Part shown: positions 1-8,114 of the stretch, one piece after another
Layout of the letters: each line of letters begins with the position of its first letter
Position numbering within the stretch: position 1 is the first letter of the stretch
Origin: Chersky-840 sp035532735
Lineage (GTDB): Bacteria > Actinomycetota > Acidimicrobiia > Acidimicrobiales > UBA8190
Assembly (NCBI GenBank): GCA_035532735.1
Contig: DATKQM010000022.1
Coordinates: 3,994-67,993 of the forward strand
Direction: 5' to 3'
DNA length: 64,000 nt
Position numbers and translations under genes: made by a program
The notes under the pieces: model-generated
What the model saw: the letters and a program-made list of their open reading frames with translations, nothing else
Databases searched by the model: none
Told to the model about the DNA's origin: nothing

Positions 1-2
1 TC

Positions 3-656
3 GCCGCCTCGGTGACCCTCGCCCTGGTGGCCGCGGTGGGGGTGACCGTGGCCGGCGCCGAAGGGGCCGGGCTCGACCTGGTCGGCGTGACCGTGGCGGT
101 GCTGGTGGGCGCGGTGGCCCTCGGTGCGGTCTTTCTCCAGCGCCGTGCCTTGGCGTGGCTGGTCTCGGGTCTCGTGGGCATCTCCCGGCGCCTGTCGGGA
201 TGGCCCGGGGGCGAGCACGCCGCCCAGGTCGACCGCATCATCCGCCGCCTGACTGTCGTCGCCCTCGATGTCCGACAGGTGCTGGCCGTGGTGGGGTGGG
301 GGGTGGCCAACTGGGTTCTCGACTGCGGGTGCCTAGCGGTGTCGTTCCTCGCCATCGGGGCCGGGATCCCGTGGCGGGGCCTTCTGCTCGCCTATGGCGC
401 CGGCCAGCTCGCCGCCAACCTGCCCATCACCCCGGGCGGTCTGGGCGTGGTGGAGGGAAGCCTCACCATCGCGCTCGTCCAATTCGGCGGCGCCGAGGCG
501 TCGACGGTCGCCGCGGTCTTGCTGTACCGGATCCTGAGCTTCTGGGTCGAGCTGCCCCTCGGTTGGGCGACGTGGGGTGTGCTCGTGTGGTCGGGTCGTT
601 CGGTGACCGAGCCCCAAGAACTCTCCGACAACGTCATGAGGGAGGTCGCGTCGTGA
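3..656 (+). CDS. YbhN/UPF0104-type (LPG synthase TM fold) membrane protein, 5' partial
   Basis: The frame is open to the left edge of the window, so the N-terminus is missing; the GTG at 12 is only an internal start-like codon. The visible 217 residues hold several hydrophobic helices and end in the family signature: NLPITPGGLGVVEGSL, then LLYRILSFWVELPLGW. This matches the membrane domain shared by lysylphosphatidylglycerol synthases and YbhN-like proteins, which move or modify lipids in the cytoplasmic membrane. No GNAT-like lysyl-transferase domain follows, so it is the stand-alone membrane type. The stop overlaps the GTG of the next gene. The substrate is unknown. Confidence 0.8.
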   Translation, partial: AASVTLALVAAVGVTVAGAEGAGLDLVGVTVAVLVGAVALGAVFLQRRALAWLVSGLVGISRRLSGWPGGEHAAQVDRIIRRLTVVALDVRQVLAVVGWGVANWVLDCGCLAVSFLAIGAGIPWRGLLLAYGAGQLAANLPITPGGLGVVEGSLTIALVQFGGAEASTVAAVLLYRILSFWVELPLGWATWGVLVWSGRSVTEPQELSDNVMREVAS

Positions 657-1153
657 GGACCGTGCCCATACCCCGGTTGCACCGGCTGCTTGTCATCTCG
701 GTGGTCGCGCTCGGCGTGTCGTGGTCGTCGGGCTGCACCGCGGCGCGCAACACCCTGGGGACGAATTCGAGCCCGTGTTTCCACGCCCTGGCCCTGGCTG
801 CTGACGCCGTGCACGATCAGGGGGTGTTCGCCGGCGTGCGCCTCGTGTCGGACGCGAGCCTCGCCAAGCACGGTCGCATGGAGGCTTTGATCAGGGCGCG
901 CTCCTCGACGCCGTTGCACAGCCTGTGCCTGGTGGCGTATCGGGGCACTTTCCGACTCAGCCAGGTGCTGCACCCGGCGGGGAGGATGCCGAGCTCCGGG
1001 GTGGGGCACTTTGCCATCGTCGTGGTCTCGACACCGCAGAACAAATTGTTGGCGACCTTCGTGCTCGAGAAGGAGCCGGTGCGCTTCCGCCATCTCGCCC
1101 TCGGGGCGCTTGCCGGCGCCGGCTCCCGAGGTCCGCCGTCAGTGCTCGGGTGA
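653..1153 (+). CDS. putative lipoprotein of unknown function
   Basis: A GTG start overlaps the stop of the upstream membrane protein (GTGA), which implies coupled translation. The 166-residue product begins with a basic N-region, a hydrophobic core and a lipobox ending SWSSGC near residue 25, so it is probably exported and lipidated. The mature part (FAGVRLVSDASLAKHG and onward) resembles no family I recognise. The 3' end overlaps the stop of the convergent ctaG-like gene by 15 bases. Pairing with a YbhN-like protein suggests an envelope role, but that is inference. Confidence 0.6.
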   Translation: MRTVPIPRLHRLLVISVVALGVSWSSGCTAARNTLGTNSSPCFHALALAADAVHDQGVFAGVRLVSDASLAKHGRMEALIRARSSTPLHSLCLVAYRGTFRLSQVLHPAGRMPSSGVGHFAIVVVSTPQNKLLATFVLEKEPVRFRHLALGALAGAGSRGPPSVLG

Positions 1154-2230
1154 CGGTGGCCCGTCGGGTGGCCCAGGGTGCTCCGAGGCATCGGACTCGC
1201 CACCGGGCTGGCCGGCGTCGTCGTAGCGGGGTTCGGCCCACGGCAACGTAATGGGGCGCGGCCCCGCCCAGGCATGGCGTAGGCGCGCCTCTCGGGCCTG
1301 CACCTTGCGTTCGGAGCGTGCCACGCGCTCGAGTTGTCGCTCGACTTCCGCCCACGTGAGCGGCTCGCCGCTGTCGTCGCCATCGGCGGCAGCATCCTCG
1401 ACGCGCTGGGCACGCATGAGCGACACCCACGCCGCGCTCCACAGCACCGGGAGTGTGGCGACCTTCGCTACCACGCCTGCCAATTGTTGGTCGACGAGCG
1501 TTGAGACCGGGAAGGCGACGTGGACATGGCGAAAGGCGTCGTAGAGGGGGTGACGGGAGAAGACGTAGATGATGGCCGGGAACGTCGGGATGACCGACTG
1601 GATGAAGAGATACGCCGTGACCGCCACCGGGCTGGTGCGGTGGGTGCCCGGGATGTGGCGCAGGACCGGTCCCCACAAGACCGCACCCGCCAAGACGAGC
1701 ACCACGTCGGTGAGGCCGCGCCACCACGGTGACGATGCCTGGGCGGCGACGGCCGGAGTCAGGAGGGTCCCCACCGCCACCACCGTGAAGGTCGCCACGG
1801 CCACCACAGGACGGGTGAGGACGTCGAGACACGCGTCGACGGAAGCCGGCCGGGTGAGTGCCGCCAGCACCGGGCCGGGCATGGCGAGGAGCAGGAGCGG
1901 TGCCGCCGCCAGGGTCAGGAGGAGGCGCTGGACGACCAAGGCGGTCAACGACCAGTGCGCCGCCAGGTCGGCCAGGGGCCAGGTGAGAGCCAGCACCAGG
2001 GCGACGACCGCGCCTGTCAGAGACCGGAGCTGGCGGCGGGTGGGGAGCGGCGCGGCCCCCGATCGCCGTCCGAGGTGGCGGAGGGCCCAGGCGTAGCCGA
2101 GCGCGAGGCCGGCGATGGCGAGCCACGCCACCACGTGGAGGTGAGGAGCGAAGGGCTCGCCGAGCCGAGGTCGACTCGTTGCGAGCAGCGTTGTCTCGAG
2201 GGCCGCCGCGTTCATGGTGTCGAAGTGCAT
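1139..2230 (-). CDS. ctaG: CtaG-like cytochrome c oxidase assembly / copper-handling membrane protein
   Basis: The 363-residue polytopic protein has about seven hydrophobic helices and the Caa3-type CtaG pattern: a WPLADLAAHWSLTALVVQ segment, an AAPLLLLAMPGPV helix, then a histidine-containing loop (HVHVAFPVSTLVDQQLAG). The family supports assembly of the copper centre of caa3 oxidases or copper transfer in the membrane. The C-terminal tail of about 80 residues is charged (ERQLERVARSERKVQAREAR) and cytoplasmic-looking, longer than usual. No oxidase subunits lie nearby. The gene is divergent from pafB with 68 bases between starts. Confidence 0.75.
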   Translation of the reverse strand: MHFDTMNAAALETTLLATSRPRLGEPFAPHLHVVAWLAIAGLALGYAWALRHLGRRSGAAPLPTRRQLRSLTGAVVALVLALTWPLADLAAHWSLTALVVQRLLLTLAAAPLLLLAMPGPVLAALTRPASVDACLDVLTRPVVAVATFTVVAVGTLLTPAVAAQASSPWWRGLTDVVLVLAGAVLWGPVLRHIPGTHRTSPVAVTAYLFIQSVIPTFPAIIYVFSRHPLYDAFRHVHVAFPVSTLVDQQLAGVVAKVATLPVLWSAAWVSLMRAQRVEDAAADGDDSGEPLTWAEVERQLERVARSERKVQAREARLRHAWAGPRPITLPWAEPRYDDAGQPGGESDASEHPGPPDGPPSPEH

Positions 2231-2298
2231 GGTGTCGGACCGGTGCGGCGAGGACGTGGCCGTCGGCCAGGTGTGTGGCGCCGCCTACGCTCTCGCCC

Positions 2299-3222
2299 AT
2301 GGTGGACAGGCTCGAGCGGCTCACCGACCTGGTCTTGGTGCTGCTGCGCGACCATCGGCCCAAGTCGTTGCGCGAGATCGCGTCCGAGGTGCCGGGGTAC
2401 CCGGCCCAGGAGGGTGAAGCTCGACGCCAGGCCTTCGAACGTGACAAGCGGACGCTGCGCGACGGTGGCATCGAGGTCACCGCGGTGCCGATCGACGGTC
2501 CCGAGCAGGTCGGGTACGTCATTCGTCCCGAGGACTACTACCTGCCCGACCTCGACCTGGCGCCGGACGAGCAAGCGGCTCTGAACCTGGCCGTCGCCGG
2601 GGTCCACCTCGGCGATCCTAGTGGTCGAGATGCATTGTGGCGCCTGGGACTTCCCGCTTCGGCCGGGGCGCGGCCGGTGGCGGAACTCCCCGCCCTGCCC
2701 GCACTTCCCGTCCTGCACGGCGCGCTCCGGGCCCGGGCCACGGTGAGCTTCGACTACCGCGGCGAACGACGTCGGGTCGATCCCGCCCAGCTCCGCTTCC
2801 ATGGCGGTTGGTGGTACCTGGTCGGTCACGATCTCGACCGTGACGCGCCCCGGACGTTCCGGGTCGATCGCATGGACGGAGACGCGTCGGCCGACGCGCC
2901 GGGCTCGGCGGTCCTGCCCGACGGGTTCGACCCTGACGCCGCGCTCCCCGACGTTCCGTGGCAGATCGGTGAGGGTGCCCTCGTCACCGTGTCGGTGCAC
3001 GTGGACGCGGCGCTGGCCGGCTTGGTGACCGACGAGGTGGGGGAGTCGGCATTGCAACAGCGCCACGACGACGGATCGGTCGTGCTCGAGCTCGAGGTGA
3101 CCAACATCGCCGCGCTGCGGTCGTGGCTCTTCGAGCTCGGCGAGCACGCCGAGGTCGTCGGACCAGAGGAGGTCAGAGACGGCGTGGTGTCGTGGCTCGA
3201 GGCCATGGCGGGGCGGACATGA
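2299..3222 (+). CDS. pafB: PafB-type WYL-domain transcriptional regulator
   Basis: The 307-residue protein has an N-terminal winged helix-turn-helix (LERLTDLVLVLLRDHRPKSL) and a WYL domain with the signature WWYLVGH near residue 171, followed by the FRVDRM strand. PafB and PafC form the heterodimer that drives the LexA/RecA-independent DNA-damage response in mycobacteria; WYL domains sense single-stranded nucleic acid. The ATG at 2299 was chosen because translation from it begins directly with the helix-turn-helix. The stop overlaps pafC by four bases. Proteasome and tatA genes, common neighbours elsewhere, are not in this window. Confidence 0.85.
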   Translation: MVDRLERLTDLVLVLLRDHRPKSLREIASEVPGYPAQEGEARRQAFERDKRTLRDGGIEVTAVPIDGPEQVGYVIRPEDYYLPDLDLAPDEQAALNLAVAGVHLGDPSGRDALWRLGLPASAGARPVAELPALPALPVLHGALRARATVSFDYRGERRRVDPAQLRFHGGWWYLVGHDLDRDAPRTFRVDRMDGDASADAPGSAVLPDGFDPDAALPDVPWQIGEGALVTVSVHVDAALAGLVTDEVGESALQQRHDDGSVVLELEVTNIAALRSWLFELGEHAEVVGPEEVRDGVVSWLEAMAGRT

Positions 3223-4193
3223 CGAACCGGGCCGACGCCGGCTCGCGGTTGCTCCGGCTGCTGGCGGTGCTCACGTGGCTGGCGCGCCAGGGTCGGGCCA
3301 CGGTGTCGGAGCTCTCCGAGCGTTTCGGACTCGACGCCGACGAGCTCATCGCCGATCTCGAGCTCGCCGCGTGTTGTGGACTGCCCCCGTACTCACCCGA
3401 CCAGCTCATGGAGATCATCGTCGACGACCAGGAAGTGATCGCGGATCTCGGCACCGAGCTGGCGCGGCCCCGGCGGCTCACCACGGCCGAGGGGTTCGCG
3501 CTGGCCGCGTCGGCCCGTGCCATCTTGGCCGTGCCTGGCGCGGATCCCGAGGGAGCGCTCGGACGGGCCCTGGCCAAGCTCGAAGCGGTGCTCGGTGGTC
3601 GCGGCCTCCTGCGTGTCGACCTGCGCGAGCCGGCGCATCTGGCCCTGATCCGCGATGCCTCTGATGCCGGGAGACAACTCGAATTGCGTTACTACTCGGC
3701 CTCGAGCGACCGAGAGTCGACGCGCACCGTCGACCCGGTCTCGGTACGGCTGATCGAGGGTCACTGGTATCTCGACGGGTATTGCCACAACGTGGACGGC
3801 ATGCGACGGTTCCGCGTCGACCGGGTGTCTGAGGCCCGGCTGACGGGAGAGCCTGCGGCCCACCACGAAGACGACCTCACTCCTGGTCCCGGGGACGGCG
3901 TGTCGTCGACCTCGGAGGCCTTCGTCCCCGGGCCCGAGGCCACCGTGGCCCATCTGGCCGTGGACGGCGACGCGCTGTGGATCACCGAGGCCCTGGCCAA
4001 TTCGTCGTCCGAGGTCTTGGCCGACGGAAGGACGGGTGTCACCTTGGCCGTTGCCAGCACGGTGTGGTTCGGCCGGCTGTTGCTCCGACTCGGACCGCAC
4101 GCCGAGGTGCTCGACCCACCTGAGCTGGCCGAGACCGGGCGCAAAGCGGCACGCCAGCTCCTGGTCCGCTACCGCGGTCGCGCCGCGTCCTGA
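3219..4193 (+). CDS. pafC: PafC-type WYL-domain transcriptional regulator
   Basis: The start overlaps the pafB stop as ATGA, so the two are translationally coupled. The 324-residue protein has an N-terminal helix-turn-helix (LLAVLTWLARQGRATVSEL), a WYL core with HWYLDGYCHN near residue 181, and FRVDRV just after it. The C-terminal WCX-like region ends in AEVLDPPELAETGRKAA. It is the expected partner of PafB in the damage-responsive activator. After the stop, 129 bases of non-coding DNA precede the relaxase gene. Confidence 0.85.
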   Translation: MTNRADAGSRLLRLLAVLTWLARQGRATVSELSERFGLDADELIADLELAACCGLPPYSPDQLMEIIVDDQEVIADLGTELARPRRLTTAEGFALAASARAILAVPGADPEGALGRALAKLEAVLGGRGLLRVDLREPAHLALIRDASDAGRQLELRYYSASSDRESTRTVDPVSVRLIEGHWYLDGYCHNVDGMRRFRVDRVSEARLTGEPAAHHEDDLTPGPGDGVSSTSEAFVPGPEATVAHLAVDGDALWITEALANSSSEVLADGRTGVTLAVASTVWFGRLLLRLGPHAEVLDPPELAETGRKAARQLLVRYRGRAAS

Positions 4194-4322
4194 AGCCGCG
4201 GCGCGAGGACGCCGGCGAGGTCCTCGTCCAGGTCCCCGTCCAGTTCGTCGTCGAGGTGCGCCGGTCACGGTGACTCCGGGTACCGACCGGCATCGTGTCG
4301 GAGCGGTGCCCGGGAGGTCCGG

Positions 4323-5600
4323 GTGCTGCGGGTGGCCAAGGTGCGTCGAGCTGGGCACGCGTATTACCTCGAGGTGGCCGGTAACGGCGCCGGCACCGGC
4401 ATCGAAGCTCCCGGGGTCTGGCTGGGCACGGGGGCACCCGCGCTGGGGCTGCGAGGTGAGGTGGACGGCGACGCGCTGGGGGCGGTGCTCGCGGGAGACG
4501 ACCCCGTCACGTCGCACCGTTTGGGTCGTTTCCATGACCGGGTCACAGTGGCGGGCTTCGACCTCAGCTTCTGCGCGCCGAAGTCGGTGAGCATGCTCCA
4601 CGCCCTGGGCCCGACCGAGATCGCCGACGACGTCCGCGCCGCCCATGAGGCTGCGGTCGACGCCGCGCTCGACTACGTCGAACGCCGCGCCGTGGCCGTG
4701 CGTCGACCCGCGCTGGGACGACTCGTGCCCGTCGAGGCCCAGGCCGTGGCGTCTGCCGGGTTCGTGCACCGGGTGAGTCGCGCCCTCGACCCCCATCTGC
4801 ACAGTCACGTGGTGATGGCCAATCTCGGTCGAGGCCCCGAAGGCACCTACAGCGCCCTCGACGGCCGGGGTCTCTACGCGCACCGCTCAGCCGCCGACGC
4901 GCTCTACCACGCGCAACTCCGTCACGAACTCACCACCCGGCTGGGCGTGGCATGGGAACCGCTACGCCACGGACGCGCCGATGTGTCGGGCATCAGCACC
5001 GAGGCCCGACTGGCGTTCTCCCAACGTGGCGCGGCCATCGCCGAACATGTGGCGGCCAGAGGGCTCGGGGGCCCGAGAGCGCGCGCCATCGCCTCGCATG
5101 TCACGCGCCCCGAACGCGATCCGCATCGTTCGATCGAGGACCTGCGCCCGGAGTGGAAGTCACGGGCCCAGGCGTTGGGCCTCGGCCCCGCCGAGCTCGG
5201 TGCGGTGGTCGACAGGGTGCCGCGCCGCGGTGGGTCGGGGCTCGACCACACTTACGGCGAGGTGGTTGCCGGTGCCCTGGCCCGGCGGGGCGAGACCGTC
5301 AGCCGACGAGACGTCGTCGAGGCGTGGTGCGGCGCGCTGGCCCAAGGCGCCCCCGCCGCCGCGGTGGAAGAAGCAGCCGACCGGCTCCTCGAGTCGATGC
5401 CGCCCATCGAGGCGCACCGGGGTCGTATCGAGAGCCGGGGCGTGGGGGAACGGCGACACGTCGTCGGTGGTCGAGAGGTCAACCGCCATCGAGACGAGCT
5501 CGAGCAGCTTTTGGCGGCCCGAGGCATGGAGCTGGCGCCCGGACCCGGGCGCGGTGTGGGTCGGGGGAGGAGCGAGGACCTCGGCCTCGGATTCGGATGA
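4323..5600 (+). CDS. stand-alone MobF (TrwC/TraI-type) relaxase-domain protein
   Basis: The 425-residue product starts at a GTG giving MLRVAKVRRAGHAYYLEVAG, the usual MobF N-terminus with tandem tyrosines (14-15) that would cleave and bind DNA. It continues with FDLSFCAPKSVSMLHAL (about 79-95) and the metal-binding histidine triad H158, H160, H162 in PHLHSHVVMAN. These are the conserved TrwC relaxase motifs. Family members are usually 900 residues or more, with a C-terminal helicase. Here the protein stops shortly after the TRRDV-like linker (SRRDVVEAW), so the helicase is absent. No coupling protein, type IV secretion gene or integrase is visible. The stop codon directly abuts that of the convergent riboflavin synthase gene. 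Confidence 0.85.
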   Translation: MLRVAKVRRAGHAYYLEVAGNGAGTGIEAPGVWLGTGAPALGLRGEVDGDALGAVLAGDDPVTSHRLGRFHDRVTVAGFDLSFCAPKSVSMLHALGPTEIADDVRAAHEAAVDAALDYVERRAVAVRRPALGRLVPVEAQAVASAGFVHRVSRALDPHLHSHVVMANLGRGPEGTYSALDGRGLYAHRSAADALYHAQLRHELTTRLGVAWEPLRHGRADVSGISTEARLAFSQRGAAIAEHVAARGLGGPRARAIASHVTRPERDPHRSIEDLRPEWKSRAQALGLGPAELGAVVDRVPRRGGSGLDHTYGEVVAGALARRGETVSRRDVVEAWCGALAQGAPAAAVEEAADRLLESMPPIEAHRGRIESRGVGERRHVVGGREVNRHRDELEQLLAARGMELAPGPGRGVGRGRSEDLGLGFG

Positions 5601-6086
5601 TCAGGGTTGTGACGTTGTGATGGGCCCGGCGTCGCCGTAACCCTGGCGCACACCCTGGCCGGCGCGCCGGATGAGCTGGCCGGGCTCGTAGATCATCCAA
5701 TATGCGTTGCGGGCGTGCTTGCGGGCCCGGTCGACGCATACCGCGGCCAGGCGGGCCGGGTCCTCTTCTTCGTTCTCGTGGACGAAGACCTCGAGAACAT
5801 GGGTGCTCGTCAGCAGTTGGGCGAGCATGATGCCCTGCGACGCCTCGTGCGCGCAGACCTGGTCGATGGCGGCCTTGCCCGGCATCCCGAGGGCGACCAC
5901 GATGACGCAGCCCTCCTCTTCGATGAGCTTCTTGCATGCCACGCCGAGATCCTTGAAGCCCGGCACCGTCCGGCGAAGCACGTCGAAGCGTTCTCCGAAG
6001 CCTGGACATTGCTTGAGCTCGTCCACGGCCTCGGCCCCCATGTCGTAGCGGGCGAACATGGTGTCGACGACACCGAAGTGGTCCAT
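5601..6086 (-). CDS. ribC: archaeal-type riboflavin synthase
   Basis: The 161-residue protein is recognisable along its length as the archaeal riboflavin synthase family, which is related to lumazine synthase and not to the two-barrel bacterial RibE. Diagnostic segments are VVDTMFARYDMGAEAVDEL (7-25), RRTVPGFKDLGVACKKLIEE (38-57), VALGMPGKAAIDQVCAHEAS (64-83) and HVLEVFVHE (96-104). The reaction is dismutation of two 6,7-dimethyl-8-ribityllumazines to riboflavin. The ATG at 6086 gives the expected family length; upstream in-frame codons lack homology. The BsaP-like gene lies 31 bases upstream on the same strand, so the two may be co-transcribed. No other rib gene and no FMN riboswitch was seen. 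Confidence 0.88.
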   Translation of the reverse strand: MDHFGVVDTMFARYDMGAEAVDELKQCPGFGERFDVLRRTVPGFKDLGVACKKLIEEEGCVIVVALGMPGKAAIDQVCAHEASQGIMLAQLLTSTHVLEVFVHENEEEDPARLAAVCVDRARKHARNAYWMIYEPGQLIRRAGQGVRQGYGDAGPITTSQP

Positions 6087-6117
6087 GGCTCGATTCTCCC
6101 ACGGTGCCGGCCGCTGC

Positions 6118-6291
6118 TCAGCAGGCACCCTCCACGCCGTGGTCACGGCATGTGGCGACATACGCCGCGGGGGTGACCCTGACAGCCATGCGGCGCCCAC
6201 AGGCCTGACAGAACCGGGGTGGGTCGAGCTCCCGCCCGCACCCGGAGCATTCTCCCGAGGAGCGACCGCATCCGGGACAGAACATGTTCAT
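6118..6291 (-). CDS. bsaP: BsaP-like biotin synthase auxiliary zinc-ribbon protein
   Basis: A 57-residue protein with eight cysteines (5, 8, 15, 18, 28, 31, 48, 57). The core PPRFCQACGRRMAVRVTP followed by ATCRDHG matches my recollection of the small protein encoded beside bioB in mycobacteria and streptomycetes (Rv1590/BsaP), needed for activity of actinobacterial biotin synthases. The N-terminal FCPGCG and CSGCG pairs add a second ribbon. Here it is not beside bioB, which lies about 8.5 kb away at 14777-15883, but upstream of ribC. The start is uncertain: the frame is open further upstream with no clear ribosome binding site. Function is by family resemblance. Confidence 0.7.
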   Translation of the reverse strand: MNMFCPGCGRSSGECSGCGRELDPPRFCQACGRRMAVRVTPAAYVATCRDHGVEGAC

Positions 6292-6400
6292 CGTGGGGAA
6301 CGTAGATCGAAGTGGACCCTGGCCGACATCTCGGGCCCCGAGGTGGACCGGCCGGCGCCGGCCGAGCAGGGTAGGCGGGAACACCTGGGGAGGAGCCGCC

Positions 6401-6949
6401 ATGGACAGCGAGGATGGGGGAGAACCGGTCCCGGGTGCGCACGGCGCGGCGATGGACGGGGTCGGCGACACGAGCGGGGCCGATCACGCCGTGGGTGCCG
6501 AGCTCCCGGCCGGTGAGGACGAGATCTCACTTGCGCCCTGGCTGGCCATGCGCATCCGGATGCACTCGCATCGACGCCTGGAGCCCGGTGACGAAGGTCG
6601 GATCCGACGACGGTGGGGCGAAGACGACGACGCCGTCTACGTGATCGACGACGGGCCGGACCATTGCATGGTGGGGCGGCGGGTGGGTCAGGCGCCGGAC
6701 TGTGTCTATTGCCTGGTGGGCCGGATCTCGTCAGAGCGGTACGAAGACATCGAGGTGGGTGACCTCGATTGGAGCGAGGTCTTCGCCGACGCCCGCGACA
6801 TCTCGCTGTGTGGGGTGGTCGAAGAGGAAGAAGCCGCTGCCAACGTGTTCTTGGTCCAGCACTACCGTCGGGCTCGCCAGGTGCCTGTCGACTATCTCCC
6901 GGGGAGCCCGCTCCTCGAGTTCACCGATGACCCCGACGGGGAGAGCTGA
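6401..6949 (+). CDS. conserved-looking hypothetical protein
   Basis: The 182-residue acidic protein starts at an ATG preceded by AGGAG ten bases upstream. It has a low-complexity N-terminus and then a compact domain (LAPWLAMRIRMHSHRRLEPGD, DDAVYVIDDGPDHCMVGRRV, DCVYCLVGRI) ending DYLPGSPLLEFTDDPD. There is no signal peptide or membrane segment, so it is probably cytoplasmic. I do not recognise the family. It diverges from the bsaP/ribC pair, with 109 bases between starts. Confidence 0.6.
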   Translation: MDSEDGGEPVPGAHGAAMDGVGDTSGADHAVGAELPAGEDEISLAPWLAMRIRMHSHRRLEPGDEGRIRRRWGEDDDAVYVIDDGPDHCMVGRRVGQAPDCVYCLVGRISSERYEDIEVGDLDWSEVFADARDISLCGVVEEEEAAANVFLVQHYRRARQVPVDYLPGSPLLEFTDDPDGES

Positions 6950-6957
6950 GGCGGACC

Positions 6958-7260
6958 TCAGGTGGTGCCGCGACGGGTGATGTCCCAGGTGGCGGCTATC
7001 GATGCCCCCTCGGACGGCCTCCGGACGGTGTCGTATCCGGCTGCGTGGAGCCGCTCCTCGATGTGGAGAGCCACGGCGGCCTCGTCGGCCGGGTCGACCG
7101 CATCGGCCCGCAGCATGTCCGGGTCGATCTGCCGGAATTCCAGACCACCGGCGCTGTTGTCGAACAGGGACCGGTAATAGACGCCCCAGCGACGATTACG
7201 GGTCAACAGTCGTGCGGTCTCGGCCGCGGGTGGAACATTGAGGTGGATGTGAACACCCAT
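6958..7260 (-). CDS. small hypothetical protein
   Basis: A 100-residue frame with a G-rich stretch before its ATG, ending eight bases after the convergent upstream gene. The composition is protein-like (WGVYYRSLFDNSAGGLEFRQ, then VALHIEERLHAAGYDTVRRP), with a mixed alpha/beta pattern and no export signal. I recognise no family. It could be a regulator or unknown enzyme subunit; the main evidence is codon-position bias and gene packing. Confidence 0.5.
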   Translation of the reverse strand: MGVHIHLNVPPAAETARLLTRNRRWGVYYRSLFDNSAGGLEFRQIDPDMLRADAVDPADEAAVALHIEERLHAAGYDTVRRPSEGASIAATWDITRRGTT

Positions 7261-7712
7261 GGCGTGCCCCCGGCATGGTCGGCGTCTTGGACCTTTCCTT
7301 CATGTCGGCACGGCGACGCGCCGACTGAAGCAAGGCCCGAGCACCAGGGGCGACCCCGCCCCGCGACAGATGCTCGTCGATCGAGAAGTCCGGACTGATC
7401 TGAGAGAAGTCCAGGCTGCTTCAGAGAATTGCGACGCTGTTGCCGTTGTCGAGGGTGGCCGAGGGCCTTCACGGTGGAGGTTCCGGCCAACCGGGCAGTG
7501 CCCCGTGGGTGGCTCCTCGACGCCGGGCCCGGTCACCGGGGCGCGTCGGCCCGGCCTAGCCTGGCCCGGTGCGGAGTCTCGTCGAAACCGGGACGGGACC
7601 CTCCTAAGGTGGGGAGACCTGCCGTCATCGTCGTCGACATCGGTGACGGGAGCGGCGACATCGTTCCCCGACGACATCTCGGAGTCGAGGGCTCACGCCG
7701 AAGGAGGCCGAG
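7261..7712. other. intergenic region ahead of the YbjQ-like operon
   Basis: No frame here has convincing codon bias or homology. The segment lies between divergent genes and must hold the promoter of the operon starting at 7713. It contains two GAAGTCC-type repeats about 20 bases apart near 7387-7410. The last visible signal is a strong ribosome binding site, AAGGAGG at 7701-7707. Confidence 0.5.
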
Positions 7713-8114
7713 ATGAGTGACACCGACGATGCCTTGGACCTCGACATGGCGGCGGCAATGTTGCAGTCCAACGCCACCGACGTCCACATCATGTTGAAGG
7801 TCCTCGCCGGGCAGTTGTCCGACGTCCTCGGGCCGAGGGTCGTGGTCGACCGCGCCGGTGGGCGTTTCCGCAAGTCCGACGAAGTGAAGGCCCTCGAAGT
7901 GACCCTGGGCGACGATGTCATGCGGGCCCAGGTCGACGGACCGTCGGTCCGATGTTCGGTGGCACACTCCTCGGGAGGGATCCGGATCCGAAGCGAAGCC
8001 GTCGACCTCGACAACTGGTTGAAGAAGCTCCTCAACGCGTTACAGCAAGAGGCCGCCCACAGCGAGGGTGCCCGTCAGGCCCTCGAGAGAATCGTCATCG
8101 GAGGTTCGTCATGA
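7713..8114 (+). CDS. hypothetical protein, first gene of the YbjQ-like operon
   Basis: The 133-residue protein begins at an ATG five bases after AAGGAGG. It is predicted soluble and mostly helical at both ends (MAAAMLQSNATDVHIMLKVL; LDNWLKKLLNALQQEA), with a beta-rich middle (VRCSVAHSSGGIRIRSE). It has no YbjQ signature and I do not recognise it. Its stop overlaps the next start as ATGA, so it belongs to a coupled unit with the three tandem-YbjQ proteins and may be their partner or chaperone. That role is inferred from position only. Confidence 0.7.
   Translation: MSDTDDALDLDMAAAMLQSNATDVHIMLKVLAGQLSDVLGPRVVVDRAGGRFRKSDEVKALEVTLGDDVMRAQVDGPSVRCSVAHSSGGIRIRSEAVDLDNWLKKLLNALQQEAAHSEGARQALERIVIGGSS

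Noticed and set aside
12..14. True start codon of the first gene at GTG 12
   Set aside because: The frame is open to the window edge and the family needs more membrane helices upstream.
6087..6117. FMN riboswitch ahead of ribC
   Set aside because: Only 31 bases separate ribC from the upstream gene and no RFN consensus is visible there or before 6291.
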